Of a stretch of DNA of 54,275 nt, positions 8,290-16,145 are shown one piece after another. Every line of letters starts with the position of its first letter. Position 1 is the stretch's first letter. The position numbers and the translations under genes were made by a program. The notes under the pieces were generated by a model. That model was not told where the DNA came from, ran no database searches, and saw only the letters and a program-made list of their open reading frames with translations. The DNA is from UBA4923 sp964486135. Lineage in GTDB: Bacteria; Bacillota; Clostridia; Saccharofermentanales; DTU023. Where the stretch lies: assembly GCA_964486135.1 (NCBI GenBank), contig CAZAKT010000008.1, positions 1 through 54,275 of the forward strand, given 5' to 3'.

Positions 8290-9728
8290 AGAAGGTCCAG
8301 AAGTTCTTCATCCATACCAAGCCAGCCCGCCAGGCGGACGGCAGCCTCCTGGGGCCCTGCCCCGTCATCGACAGCCTCCAGGGAATAGTCCATAAGGGAT
8401 TCAATCCGGCGGATGGCCTCCTGGTCTGTCAGCTGCCGGGTCTCACTTCCCAGGACGGCCTGGAGGGCTTCCTCCTGGATGCCCCTTATCCGAATATGCC
8501 TTATCCCCTCCCCGGCAGGCACCAGGTAATGGGTAGCCAATACCAGGGAGCCCGGCTTTTGTGCGAAGAAGCGGCTGAGGGCGCCGACAAGCGCCGCCGC
8601 CTCCCGGGGGTTGGTGCCCCGGCAGGGCTCGTCAATCAGGATAAAGCCCCTCGACCGCTTCGAAAGGTCCACAAGGTCACGCAGGCTCACCATCTCCGAG
8701 GCAAAGGAGGACAGGCCCCTTTTGGTCGTATCCAGATGGTCGGAGCTGTAGCCCACAAAATCAAAGAGGGGGGTGGCCACATAGGCGGCAGGCGGGAAGT
8801 AACCCATATGAAGGAGGAGGAGTGAGAGGGCCAAGGCCTTCAGGCTGACGCTCTTTCCCCCCATATTGGGGCCCGACAGGACCGTGGTCCCCTTCTCAAC
8901 GACCAGGGTTTGGCGTTCGTAGGAAGCGCCCCTGGCCAGGAGTTGCTGTTCGATCGGAGGATGATAGAAATGTTCCAGGATCGTCCTTTCGCCCGCCTCC
9001 ATCAGGTCCGGCCTGGACGCGCCCCAGCGGAGGGCCAGTTCGGCCTTGGCCAGCCGGAAATCGAGCCGGCCGGCCTGGTCCAGGTTTTCCTGGAGCGGGG
9101 CCGCGTAGGGCTTGATCCTCTCACAGAGCTGGCGGCGGACAGCCCCTTCCTCTTTCTCCTCCTCTTCAACCAGGCAACGACGTTCTGCCAGCAGGGCCGG
9201 CCGGTCGCCCTGGCCCCCCTCCAGCTTGTTCTCGAGCAGGGCCCGGTCCCGGCGAAGCTGGGCCAGACGTGGCGAGTATTCGTCATAGAGGTAGAAGCCA
9301 CTGGTACCCAAGCCCGCTGGATCGAGAAGGGCCTCCAGTTCCGGCAATGCCGTCAGGGTCACCCCTGCCTTCCGGGCCAGGGAGGCGTGGCCAGCCAGTT
9401 TTCCTATGAGGCGGGCGGCCTGCTTGAGCTCAAAAAGCTCGGTGATATCGAGTAAATGTCCCTTTTTCAAGCTGGCCAGGCTCCCCCGAAGGTCCCTCAG
9501 ATGCCCCAGGATAGCCTGTACCGTCAGGCGGTCGGCCGATTGACTTCCCGCGTATTCAAGAAGCCGGTTGACTGCTGTCAGCTCCTCCTCCAGGAGCTCT
9601 TTCTCTTCCGGTGAATAATAGCGGTGGGCAGCCTTGAGGCGCCGGCCCTGGGGTGAATAACAGCGGCAGGCCTCCAGGGCCTGGGCCAGGCCCAGCCGTT
9701 CCCGGTCCTGACGACTTGCGATCAACAT
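8286..9728 (-). CDS. kamC: MutS-like ATPase KamC of lysine fermentation clusters
   Basis: A 480-residue protein with a long helical N-terminal half and a C-terminal MutS-type ATPase. The Walker A GPNMGGKS is near residue 285, and the Walker B FILIDEPCRGTNP follows. It lacks the MutS mismatch-recognition domain and is much shorter than MutS. Homologues with a P-loop partner (KamB) accompany the B12-dependent lysine and ornithine aminomutases. A role in reactivating or loading the aminomutase with cofactor has been proposed from that context; it is not shown by this sequence. It overlaps kamB by 7 bases. Confidence 0.82.
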   Translation of the reverse strand: MLIASRQDRERLGLAQALEACRCYSPQGRRLKAAHRYYSPEEKELLEEELTAVNRLLEYAGSQSADRLTVQAILGHLRDLRGSLASLKKGHLLDITELFELKQAARLIGKLAGHASLARKAGVTLTALPELEALLDPAGLGTSGFYLYDEYSPRLAQLRRDRALLENKLEGGQGDRPALLAERRCLVEEEEKEEGAVRRQLCERIKPYAAPLQENLDQAGRLDFRLAKAELALRWGASRPDLMEAGERTILEHFYHPPIEQQLLARGASYERQTLVVEKGTTVLSGPNMGGKSVSLKALALSLLLLHMGYFPPAAYVATPLFDFVGYSSDHLDTTKRGLSSFASEMVSLRDLVDLSKRSRGFILIDEPCRGTNPREAAALVGALSRFFAQKPGSLVLATHYLVPAGEGIRHIRIRGIQEEALQAVLGSETRQLTDQEAIRRIESLMDYSLEAVDDGAGPQEAAVRLAGWLGMDEELLDLL

Positions 9729-10819
9729 AGGCCAGTCCCTCCTTTTTCGCTCCAGGCCAAGGCCGGGCCAAGATCGGCCACCGGCTTGTCAATCCTGGCC
9801 CGGAGGGTCTCCACCAGTAGTCTTGAGTCGGCAAGGCTGCCATCCCCCCTTGCCGGATTGACGAAGACACAGGGCAGGCTTAGCTCGTGCAGCACGGTCA
9901 GGGAAAGGGCCCGTCCTTTTAACTGTGAAAGACTTCTGTCATCCAGGAAAAATCGCGTCCCATCCTCTCCCGCCAGGGTCATTTCCGAAAAAGATTGGCT
10001 CTTCATAAGCTCCCCCACAAGACGGGCAGTCACGGCGCCCCGGAGTAAGAGCAATCGGTCGCCGGGCAGGAGGGCCTTGGCGATCTCAGACCCATGGCCG
10101 GCCAGGGAGGGGAACTCCAGGGTCCGGCGCAGGCCCCCCGACCCATTCAGGATCAGGGCCCTGGCCCGGGGCCGGGCCCGGAGCGCCTCCAGGCACTCCC
10201 GCCTCAAATCCTCATTGAAGGCCTTCAAGGTGAGGAGGCCAACCAGCCTGGCTGTCTTTTCCGCCAGCTCATCCGGGCTGACCGCATTGGCCAGTCCCGC
10301 GACGAGGACGGCGGCCTTGGTCAGACCGCCTCCCGCGGATGACCGGCGCGAGAGGGCCCCGTCCACAATCAGGAGACAGTCGGGAGCCTCTTTCCGGAAA
10401 TACCCTTCGCAGCGCCGGATGTCAGCCGCCACGGAGGGACCCGCCAATTCCAGGTAACCCTTGGACCGGGTCCTGGCGATGACAATTTCCCCGCTTGCCG
10501 TTTGGATCCCCGTCAGGGCCAGGACCTCAAGAACGCTGTCACTTTTGCTGACAGAAGCCCGCGCCGTGGCTATGAGCTGACCTTCTCCCAGGAAAATCCC
10601 TGGCTTGGCAGCCCCCGTCAGTTGATCCCGCCCCTCCCCGTCAAGACCGATGGAGGTGATGGCCAGGGTCCGCTTGAAGTCAGGCTGGCCGCAGGCTTCC
10701 AGGATATGATTCAGGACGGTTGTCTTGCCGGCGTTCTTGCCCGTCCCGATAATGGCAAGCGAAGGCAGGCGGTCAAGGCCGAGCAGTTCCACGAGACGGA
10801 TCCTGGCTTCCCCGGTCAT
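9722..10819 (-). CDS. kamB: P-loop protein KamB of lysine fermentation clusters
   Basis: A 365-residue protein with an N-terminal P-loop GTGKNAGKT at residues 25-33 and an aspartate-containing LLIVDGALSRRS strand later in the chain. It is the conserved partner of KamC, annotated in some genomes as MutL-like or aminomutase-associated. Only 3 bases separate it from the kamA stop. The P-loop resembles those of metal or cofactor chaperone GTPases, so energy-dependent cofactor handling for KamDE is a reasonable inference. Direct evidence is absent. Confidence 0.8.
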   Translation of the reverse strand: MTGEARIRLVELLGLDRLPSLAIIGTGKNAGKTTVLNHILEACGQPDFKRTLAITSIGLDGEGRDQLTGAAKPGIFLGEGQLIATARASVSKSDSVLEVLALTGIQTASGEIVIARTRSKGYLELAGPSVAADIRRCEGYFRKEAPDCLLIVDGALSRRSSAGGGLTKAAVLVAGLANAVSPDELAEKTARLVGLLTLKAFNEDLRRECLEALRARPRARALILNGSGGLRRTLEFPSLAGHGSEIAKALLPGDRLLLLRGAVTARLVGELMKSQSFSEMTLAGEDGTRFFLDDRSLSQLKGRALSLTVLHELSLPCVFVNPARGDGSLADSRLLVETLRARIDKPVADLGPALAWSEKGGTGLC

Positions 10820-10822
10820 GGC

Positions 10823-12118
10823 CTAGCTGTATTCGACATCCTTGTCGACTTTTGTCTTCCGCAGGAGATCCCTGGGTTCCAAGGATTCCTTTTGGCCTTC
10901 AAGGAGACCCGCCACCCCGATCATATGGATCTTCCTCTCCCCCTCACAGACGGGGCAGTGGCAGTCGCTCTCATAATCGCGCGGCTGGGTGTAGGTGCTG
11001 ATGACACCTTCGTAGTTGCGCAGGACCACCCTTTCCGGACTCTGGGAAATCAGGTAGTCGGGCATGACGGGGACCTTGCCGCCCCCACCCAGGGCATCCA
11101 CAACAAAGGTGGGGACACAGAAGCCCGAGGTGTGGCCGCGAAGCCCCTCGCAGATCTCAATCCCCTTGGAGACACAGGTCCGGAAATGGGAGATCCCCCG
11201 GGTCAGGTCGCACTGATAGATGTAATAGGGGCGGACCTTGATCCAGGCAAGTCCGTTGACCAGCTGGCGCATGACATGGACACAGTCGTTGATGCCGCGA
11301 AGGAGGACCGACTGGTTACCCAGGGGCACACCGGCGTCGGCCAGCCTGGCGCAGGCCTGCCAGCTCTCGGGCGTGATCTCATTGGGGTGGTTGAATTGCA
11401 TATTGAGCCAGACCGGCTCATATTTCTTCAGGAGGGCGCAGAGACCGGGCGTAATCCGCTGGGGCATGACCACGGGGGTCCGGCTGCCGATCCGGATGAT
11501 CTCGACATGGTCAATGCCACGGAGGGCCTGGAGTATATATTCCAGCCTGTCATCGCTCATAAGAAGGGCGTCGCCGCCCGAGAGGAGGACATCCCGGATC
11601 AAGGGGTGCTCCCGGATATAGTCGATGCAGGCATCGATCTCCCCGGTCGTCCTTGCCCCGTCCTTCTGGCCGGCCAGACGCCGCCGGGTGCAGTGACGGC
11701 AGTACATGGCGCACATATCGGTGATCAGCATAAGGACCCGGTCGGGATAGCGGTGGGTCAAACCAAAGACGGGTGAGTCCCCGTCCTCATGGAGGGGGTC
11801 GTCCTGGTCTTCCGGTGCTGATTTGCGTTCCAGAGCCGTTGGGATGGCTTGTTTCCTGGCCGGGTCATGGGGGTCGTCAGGATTGATCAGGGTCAGGTAA
11901 TAGGGGGTAATGGCCATCCTGAATTTTTTCAGGGCCTCGCCCACCCCCTCTACTTCCTCCTCGGTCAGGGCCAGGCGGTCCGTCAACTCCTCCAGACTGG
12001 TGATCCTGTTCTTGACCTGCCAGTGCCAGCTATTCCACTCTTCATCCGGAACACCCGGAAAGAGTATTTCCCGCCTGGCCTGAGCGCTTTTGTTTATGTA
12101 CTTATCCTCTGCCTTCAT
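10823..12118 (-). CDS. kamA: Lysine 2,3-aminomutase
   Basis: A 431-residue radical SAM enzyme that converts L-lysine to L-beta-lysine, the first step of the pathway, using S-adenosylmethionine, a [4Fe-4S] cluster and PLP. The cluster motif CxxxCxxC is at Cys136, Cys140 and Cys143 (DMCAMYCRHC). The GGGGKVPVMPDY segment carries the PLP lysine, and the C-terminal CHCPVC group matches the zinc-binding cysteines of the clostridial enzyme. A good ribosome site (GGGGGGA) lies upstream. Length and full set of motifs indicate an active enzyme rather than EF-P lysyltransferase EpmB, which is shorter. Confidence 0.95.
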   Translation of the reverse strand: MKAEDKYINKSAQARREILFPGVPDEEWNSWHWQVKNRITSLEELTDRLALTEEEVEGVGEALKKFRMAITPYYLTLINPDDPHDPARKQAIPTALERKSAPEDQDDPLHEDGDSPVFGLTHRYPDRVLMLITDMCAMYCRHCTRRRLAGQKDGARTTGEIDACIDYIREHPLIRDVLLSGGDALLMSDDRLEYILQALRGIDHVEIIRIGSRTPVVMPQRITPGLCALLKKYEPVWLNMQFNHPNEITPESWQACARLADAGVPLGNQSVLLRGINDCVHVMRQLVNGLAWIKVRPYYIYQCDLTRGISHFRTCVSKGIEICEGLRGHTSGFCVPTFVVDALGGGGKVPVMPDYLISQSPERVVLRNYEGVISTYTQPRDYESDCHCPVCEGERKIHMIGVAGLLEGQKESLEPRDLLRKTKVDKDVEYS

Positions 12119-12129
12119 AATCGTCCCCC

Positions 12130-13164
12130 CTATAGGTAGGTCTTCTCGAAGATCCTGCGAAGCGCCCCACTCTCACGGAGGAGCTGGAGGGAGAAGGCCG
12201 CATGGTTTTTTGTATAACCGTTGCCGATGATCATGGTAACGTCCTTGCCCACACCCTCAGCTCCCAGGGCGGCACGCGTGAAACTGGTGGCCATGCTGAA
12301 GAAGTAAACCAGGCCGCCCTCCCGGGCTGGCAGGATGGAGGACATCTCGGTCCCATCGATGTTGACCACATTGATCACCACGTCGTACTCCCTCCCTCCA
12401 TTCAAGGCCAGGGCCTTGTCCAGGACCTGGACCGGATTCTGGGCGTCGGCCACAAAAAAGTCGTGGCAGAGCTGGTTGTCGAGGAGGATCTCCCTTGGCC
12501 GGTCATTCCGGCTCATACCGACCACCCGGCCACAGGGACCTACCCGCTTCATAGCCTCATAGCCGCAGAGCAGGCCGCTTTTGCCACCCGCGCCCAGGAT
12601 GAGGACGCTGTCGCCCGGACTGACTATCCGGGCCGTCTGGGCGGCCGCACCGGCCACGTCGAGGACGGCCAGGGCCAGATTCTCACTCATATCATCAGGG
12701 AGCCTGGCGTAGATGCCGCTCTCAAAGAGGATGGCCTGGCCTTTGACCTCCAGGCGCTCGATCTCCGGGTAAACACCCGTGATCTCCTGGAGCCGGAGGG
12801 GGGTCAGTGAAAGTGAAACCAAGGTCGCAAGCCGGTCCCCCACCTTCAGGTCACGGCCTTCCAGGGCACTCCCGATCCGGGCGACCCGGCCCATGAGCAT
12901 GCCCCCCGACCCGGTGACGGGATTTTGCATCTTGCCCCGGACGGCCACGATCTCCATGATCCGCTTCTTCAGCCGGTCCTCCTGACCCTCCGCCTCTTCC
13001 CAGAGTTGGCGGAAGCTGGCGGCATCGATATTAAGGGCGGATACATCAATCAGGATCTCGTTGTCATAGGGGGTCATGCTGTTATCGATCACCTGGGCTG
13101 CCTGTGGCAGCAAACCCTTCGGTTCAATGACCCGGTGTGCCCCATATCTGCTTCCCATAGTCAT
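12130..13164 (-). CDS. kdd: L-erythro-3,5-diaminohexanoate dehydrogenase
   Basis: A 344-residue NAD(P)-dependent enzyme that oxidatively deaminates 3,5-diaminohexanoate to 3-keto-5-aminohexanoate. It has an alcohol-dehydrogenase-like (GroES plus Rossmann) arrangement. The nucleotide fold is visible at VLILGAGGKSGLLCGYEAMKR, and there is no obvious structural-zinc Cys cluster. The N-terminus MTMGSRYGAHRVIEPKG is typical of Kdd. GGAGG lies 8 bases before the ATG. Its place between kce and kamA is the usual order in lysine-fermentation clusters. Confidence 0.93.
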   Translation of the reverse strand: MTMGSRYGAHRVIEPKGLLPQAAQVIDNSMTPYDNEILIDVSALNIDAASFRQLWEEAEGQEDRLKKRIMEIVAVRGKMQNPVTGSGGMLMGRVARIGSALEGRDLKVGDRLATLVSLSLTPLRLQEITGVYPEIERLEVKGQAILFESGIYARLPDDMSENLALAVLDVAGAAAQTARIVSPGDSVLILGAGGKSGLLCGYEAMKRVGPCGRVVGMSRNDRPREILLDNQLCHDFFVADAQNPVQVLDKALALNGGREYDVVINVVNIDGTEMSSILPAREGGLVYFFSMATSFTRAALGAEGVGKDVTMIIGNGYTKNHAAFSLQLLRESGALRRIFEKTYL

Positions 13165-13178
13165 GGTCGCTTCCTCCC

Positions 13179-14006
13179 CTATCTTCCCGCCGGCAGCCTG
13201 AGGATCTCCCGGGCCTCGTCCGGGCTTGCGACCTTCAGATTCATCTCATGGGCGATCCGGACCAGACGGGCGACCAGTTCGCCATTGCTTGTGGCGGCCC
13301 GGCCCCGGGCATAGTAGAGATTATCCTCAAAACCCGTCCTTGGATGGCCGCCCATGGCCATGGCCATGACATTGAGCGGCAGCTGCTGGCGGCCCATGGC
13401 GGTCACCGTGAAACTGGCGTCTTCCGGCAGGGAATGGCGGAGGAAGAGGAGGTCCCGGGGGGTGGCAGCAGCCCCGCCGTTGACACCCAGCACCAGATTG
13501 AAATGGAGGGGCCGGTCGATGAAGCCCTTCCTGACCAGTCTGAGGGCCATATCGATATGGCTTTTATCGAAACATTCCAGTTCCGGCCTGATTCCTCTTT
13601 CCCGCATTCGGGCCGCGAATTCAATGATCATATTCTCTGTGTTTACAAAGATCTCATCGCCGCCGAAGTTCATGGTCCCACAGTCCAGGCTGGCCATCTC
13701 CGGATTGAGCTCCGTCGGCTGAAGGCGCTCCTGGGCCGTCATTCCGGTGGCTCCACCCGTCGAGGGCTGGATGATGACGGCCGGGCAGGCCGTCTGGATG
13801 GCATCAATCAGAAGCCGGAAACGTTCCCGGTCCTGAGTCGGACTCCCATCATCCTGACGGGCGTGAAGATGGATGATGGCTGCCCCCTCCCGGGCGGCCG
13901 ATTCCGCCTCACGGACAAACTCGTCCAGGGTATAGGGGACGGCCGGGTTCATTTCCTTGGTCACCTCGGCCCCGCTGATGGCAGCTGTGATCACGATTTT
14001 TGACAT
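13179..14006 (-). CDS. kce: 3-keto-5-aminohexanoate cleavage enzyme (BKACE/DUF849)
   Basis: A 275-residue zinc-dependent TIM-barrel enzyme. Kce uses acetyl-CoA to split 3-keto-5-aminohexanoate into 3-aminobutyryl-CoA and acetoacetate. The metal-binding HLHAR motif gives His46 and His48, and the ELECFDKSH and NLVLGVNGG segments are characteristic. The DUF849 family has several substrates, but the flanking kal and kdd genes point to the lysine intermediate. A strong GGGAGGAGG ribosome site precedes the ATG. Confidence 0.95.
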   Translation of the reverse strand: MSKIVITAAISGAEVTKEMNPAVPYTLDEFVREAESAAREGAAIIHLHARQDDGSPTQDRERFRLLIDAIQTACPAVIIQPSTGGATGMTAQERLQPTELNPEMASLDCGTMNFGGDEIFVNTENMIIEFAARMRERGIRPELECFDKSHIDMALRLVRKGFIDRPLHFNLVLGVNGGAAATPRDLLFLRHSLPEDASFTVTAMGRQQLPLNVMAMAMGGHPRTGFEDNLYYARGRAATSNGELVARLVRIAHEMNLKVASPDEAREILRLPAGR

Positions 14007-14020
14007 GCCTGCCTCCTCCC

Positions 14021-14404
14021 TTACTTGCGTTGTTTCCCCTTGGGCGTTATACAGGTACCGGTCGCCCGGCAGACAAGAAGGGGCTCTTCAAGAAGATCGG
14101 CTGCCGTATCGGACAGGTCCGGCCGGGGCGCTATGACCTTCCAGGCCTCAAAGCGCATCTTGCGCGAACTCCCCCCTTCTTCCTCGATCCAGCCCCTGGC
14201 CTCAATGAAATCACCGGCCCTGACCGGGGCCAGGAAGTCAACGCTGTCATAGGCGCGAAAAAGACCTTCATCCCCATCCCGCCGGATCAGCAATTCCGTG
14301 GCAATGTCGCCGAAAAGCTTCAGCATATGGGCCCCGTCGACCAGACCCCCTCCATAGTGTGCGTCTTCCGCGCCGATACGGACGCGAATCATGGTTTCAA
14401 TCAC
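14021..14404 (-). CDS. kal: 3-aminobutyryl-CoA ammonia-lyase
   Basis: A 127-residue single hot-dog-fold protein that removes ammonia from 3-aminobutyryl-CoA to give crotonyl-CoA. The family signature starts MIRVRIGAEDAHYGGGLVDGA, close to the N-terminus of characterised Kal. The GTG at 14404 has AAGGAG 7 bases upstream; an internal ATG four codons later is less well placed. It is the first gene of the lysine operon, immediately after the riboswitch terminator, so it is the first to feel the switch. Confidence 0.92.
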   Translation of the reverse strand: MIETMIRVRIGAEDAHYGGGLVDGAHMLKLFGDIATELLIRRDGDEGLFRAYDSVDFLAPVRAGDFIEARGWIEEEGGSSRKMRFEAWKVIAPRPDLSDTAADLLEEPLLVCRATGTCITPKGKQRK

Positions 14405-14438
14405 AGTTCTACTCCTTTATTCCAATCAATTCTTTCGT

Positions 14439-14479
14439 AAAAAAAAGCGCCGCCTATTTAAAAAATACGCATAGCGCTT
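14439..14479 (-). terminator. Rho-independent terminator of the lysine riboswitch
   Basis: In the minus-strand transcript AAGCGC pairs with GCGCTT across an imperfect hairpin whose inner part is TATTT/AAATA, followed by eight U residues. It lies between the aptamer and the kal ribosome site. Its 5' strand includes the CTATG that also forms the 3' side of aptamer helix P1, so the two structures exclude each other. The stem has mismatches but the U tract is strong. Confidence 0.75.
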
Positions 14480-14632
14480 CATGCCGGGCATGACAGTAAA
14501 CCGCCCTTGGTTCGGTCTACCAGGATCAGGCAGGCGGGAATCACCTGCGGGTCCTTCGGCAACGAACACTTCAGCACGGCCCCGATCCCGGGTTTTCCAC
14601 CGCGCCTACCCATCCGCTGCGCCTCTATTGTC
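14466..14632 (-). promoter_or_regulatory. Lysine riboswitch (L box) aptamer
   Basis: On the minus strand this matches the lysine aptamer in order: ATAGAGGCGC, then GATGGGTAGGC, then ATCGGGGCCGTGCTGAAG, then GTTGCCGAAGG, then TACTGTC. Similar elements sit in the same order in the Thermotoga asd and Bacillus lysC riboswitches. P3 can form GCAGG/CCTGC, P4 GTAGACCG/CGGTTTAC, P5 CATG/CATG, and P1 ATAG/CTAT. It precedes lysine-degradation genes rather than biosynthesis or uptake genes. About 70 bases of extra leader lie between the transcription start and the aptamer. Confidence 0.9.
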
Positions 14633-14707
14633 GTTTGGTTGTCAAGCTACAAATCAGGGTCTTGTGCCGCCGCGGCATAGAGGTGTCGGGCGGCTGTGAG
14701 CCCGTTT

Positions 14708-14737
14708 ATTATACCCGAGAATTCTCTCCTTTGACAA
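14708..14737 (-). promoter_or_regulatory. Sigma-A promoter of the lysine operon
   Basis: Minus-strand -35 TTGTCA (14732-14737) and perfect -10 TATAAT (14708-14713) are separated by 18 bases. The predicted start near 14701 gives a leader of about 70 bases before the lysine aptamer. A plus-strand TTGACA overlaps the same -35 bases, but I see no matching plus -10 at normal spacing. Confidence 0.85.
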
Positions 14738-14750
14738 GCGTACCTCCCCC

Positions 14751-14777
14751 TTGGAAAAGGCCTGTACGTGCTAAAAT
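14751..14777 (+). promoter_or_regulatory. Possible promoter of tdh
   Basis: TTGGAA (14751-14756) and TAAAAT (14772-14777) lie 15 bases apart, a short spacing, about 75 bases before the tdh start. This is the best plus-strand candidate in the divergent region, but it is weak. Confidence 0.35.
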
Positions 14778-14849
14778 GAGGCTGGAAACAGTTCCTTTTG
14801 GCCGACCCGCTTGCCGGTTATGCCCTTCGAAGCCCTGAGGAGGATTGAG

Positions 14850-15905
14850 ATGAATCAGTCAATGTACGCCCTGGTAAAACCGGAAAGAAAAGAGGGACTC
14901 GAGCTAACCCGGGTCCCCATCCCTGCCTGCAGCCCGGTGGACGTCAAGATCCAGATCAGCAAGACCGCCATCTGTGGGACCGACGTCCATATATACAATT
15001 GGGATGAATGGGCAGAGGCGACCATCAAGCCGCCTCTGGTCGTCGGCCACGAATACGTGGGCCGGGTGGTCGAGACCGGCTCCATGGTGAAGACGGTCGA
15101 GGTGGGCGACCTGGTCTCCGGCGAGGGGCATATCGTCTGCGGGGTCTGCCGGAATTGCCGGGCCGGACGCCGGGTCCTCTGCCCCAATACCCAGGGGGTG
15201 GGAGTCAACCGGGACGGGGCCTTCGCCCAATACCTGGTAATCCCGGAACAAAACGTCGTCAAACTCCTGGCCGGTGTGCCCGAGGAAATCGCCGCCCTCT
15301 TCGACCCCTTCGGCAACGCCGTCCACTCAGCCCTCATGTTTGACTTGGTCGGTGAGGATGTCCTGGTTACAGGCCCCGGTCCGATCGGCATTATGGCAGC
15401 CGCCGTGGCCCGTTTTTGTGGTGCCCGCAATGTGGTCCTGACGGGGACCCGGCCCTACCGGCTGGAGCTGGCCCATAAAGTCGTTCCTGGCCTGACCACC
15501 ATCGACATCAACAAGGAGAGGGTCGAAGACGTCATGCCCCGGCTCAATATGCTGGAAGGCTTCGATGTCGGACTCGAGATGTCCGGCTCGGCCTCTGCCC
15601 TCAATACCATGGTCGACAATATGATCAGCGGAGGGAAGATCGCCCTCCTGGGCTTCATCAAGAGGGACACCCGCATTGACTGGAACAAGGTGGTTATGGG
15701 CAGTTTGACCCTGCGGGGCATCTATGGCCGCCAAATGTTTGAAACCTGGTACCAGATGATGGCCCTGGTCCAGTCCGGCCTTGACCTGTCCCCCCTTATC
15801 ACCCACCGCTACAACTTCCGCGATTTCGAAAAAGGTTTTTCTGCTATGAATAGCGGTCAGTCGGGCAAGGTGATCCTGGATTGGTCGACCGCGGAAGAAC
15901 GATAA
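14850..15905 (+). CDS. tdh: L-threonine 3-dehydrogenase
   Basis: A 351-residue zinc-dependent medium-chain dehydrogenase that oxidises L-threonine to 2-amino-3-ketobutyrate with NAD+. The catalytic zinc residues are Cys42 (ICGTDVHIYN), His67 and Glu68. The structural-zinc cysteines are at 97, 100, 103 and 111. The whole chain is close to E. coli Tdh, including DPFGNAVH and THRYNFRDFEKGF. GAGGAGG just upstream selects the ATG at 14850 over one 13 codons earlier. The usual partner kbl is not adjacent. The gene diverges from the lysine operon. Confidence 0.93.
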   Translation: MNQSMYALVKPERKEGLELTRVPIPACSPVDVKIQISKTAICGTDVHIYNWDEWAEATIKPPLVVGHEYVGRVVETGSMVKTVEVGDLVSGEGHIVCGVCRNCRAGRRVLCPNTQGVGVNRDGAFAQYLVIPEQNVVKLLAGVPEEIAALFDPFGNAVHSALMFDLVGEDVLVTGPGPIGIMAAAVARFCGARNVVLTGTRPYRLELAHKVVPGLTTIDINKERVEDVMPRLNMLEGFDVGLEMSGSASALNTMVDNMISGGKIALLGFIKRDTRIDWNKVVMGSLTLRGIYGRQMFETWYQMMALVQSGLDLSPLITHRYNFRDFEKGFSAMNSGQSGKVILDWSTAEER

Positions 15906-15990
15906 CCTATTTGGTATGGGTTGGTAATTATACGGCCCCCTCCCCTCTTTGGGGAGAAATTATGCGGGGGAGGGGCGGACCTGGCCCATG

Positions 15991-16024
15991 GACCGCCGTT
16001 AAGGCCTGCGGTCTGCGGTCTTTT
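15991..16024 (+). terminator. Possible terminator after tdh
   Basis: GACCGC (15991-15996) can pair with GCGGTC (16015-16020) followed by TTTT, or with an earlier GCGGTC at 16008. A separate GC-rich imperfect inverted repeat at 15935-15976 (CCCC/GGGG arms, no U tract) precedes it. Either could end the tdh transcript before the ABC operon promoter. Confidence 0.45.
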
Positions 16025-16112
16025 CCCTGCTATCCGGCTATTCATATTGCCTGAATCTTCCTTGTCCCGTAAGCTGGAAGAATCAGGAAAGGGACAAAGT
16101 TGCGTTATAAAC

Positions 16113-16141
16113 TTGACAGTTAACCCCTGAATATTTATCAT
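16113..16141 (+). promoter_or_regulatory. Sigma-A promoter of the ABC importer operon
   Basis: A perfect TTGACA (16113-16118) and TATCAT (16136-16141) are separated by the optimal 17 bases. Transcription should begin near 16148, leaving a leader of about 127 bases before the lipoprotein start. Confidence 0.85.
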
Positions 16142-16145
16142 TACT

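Noticed and set aside
14440..14710. Intergenic RNA first considered as SRP RNA, RNase P RNA or tmRNA
   Set aside because: None of the SRP GGAAGGAAGCAGC core, the RNase P GAGGAAAGTCC block or a tmRNA tag with tRNA-like ends is present. The ordered blocks fit the lysine riboswitch instead.
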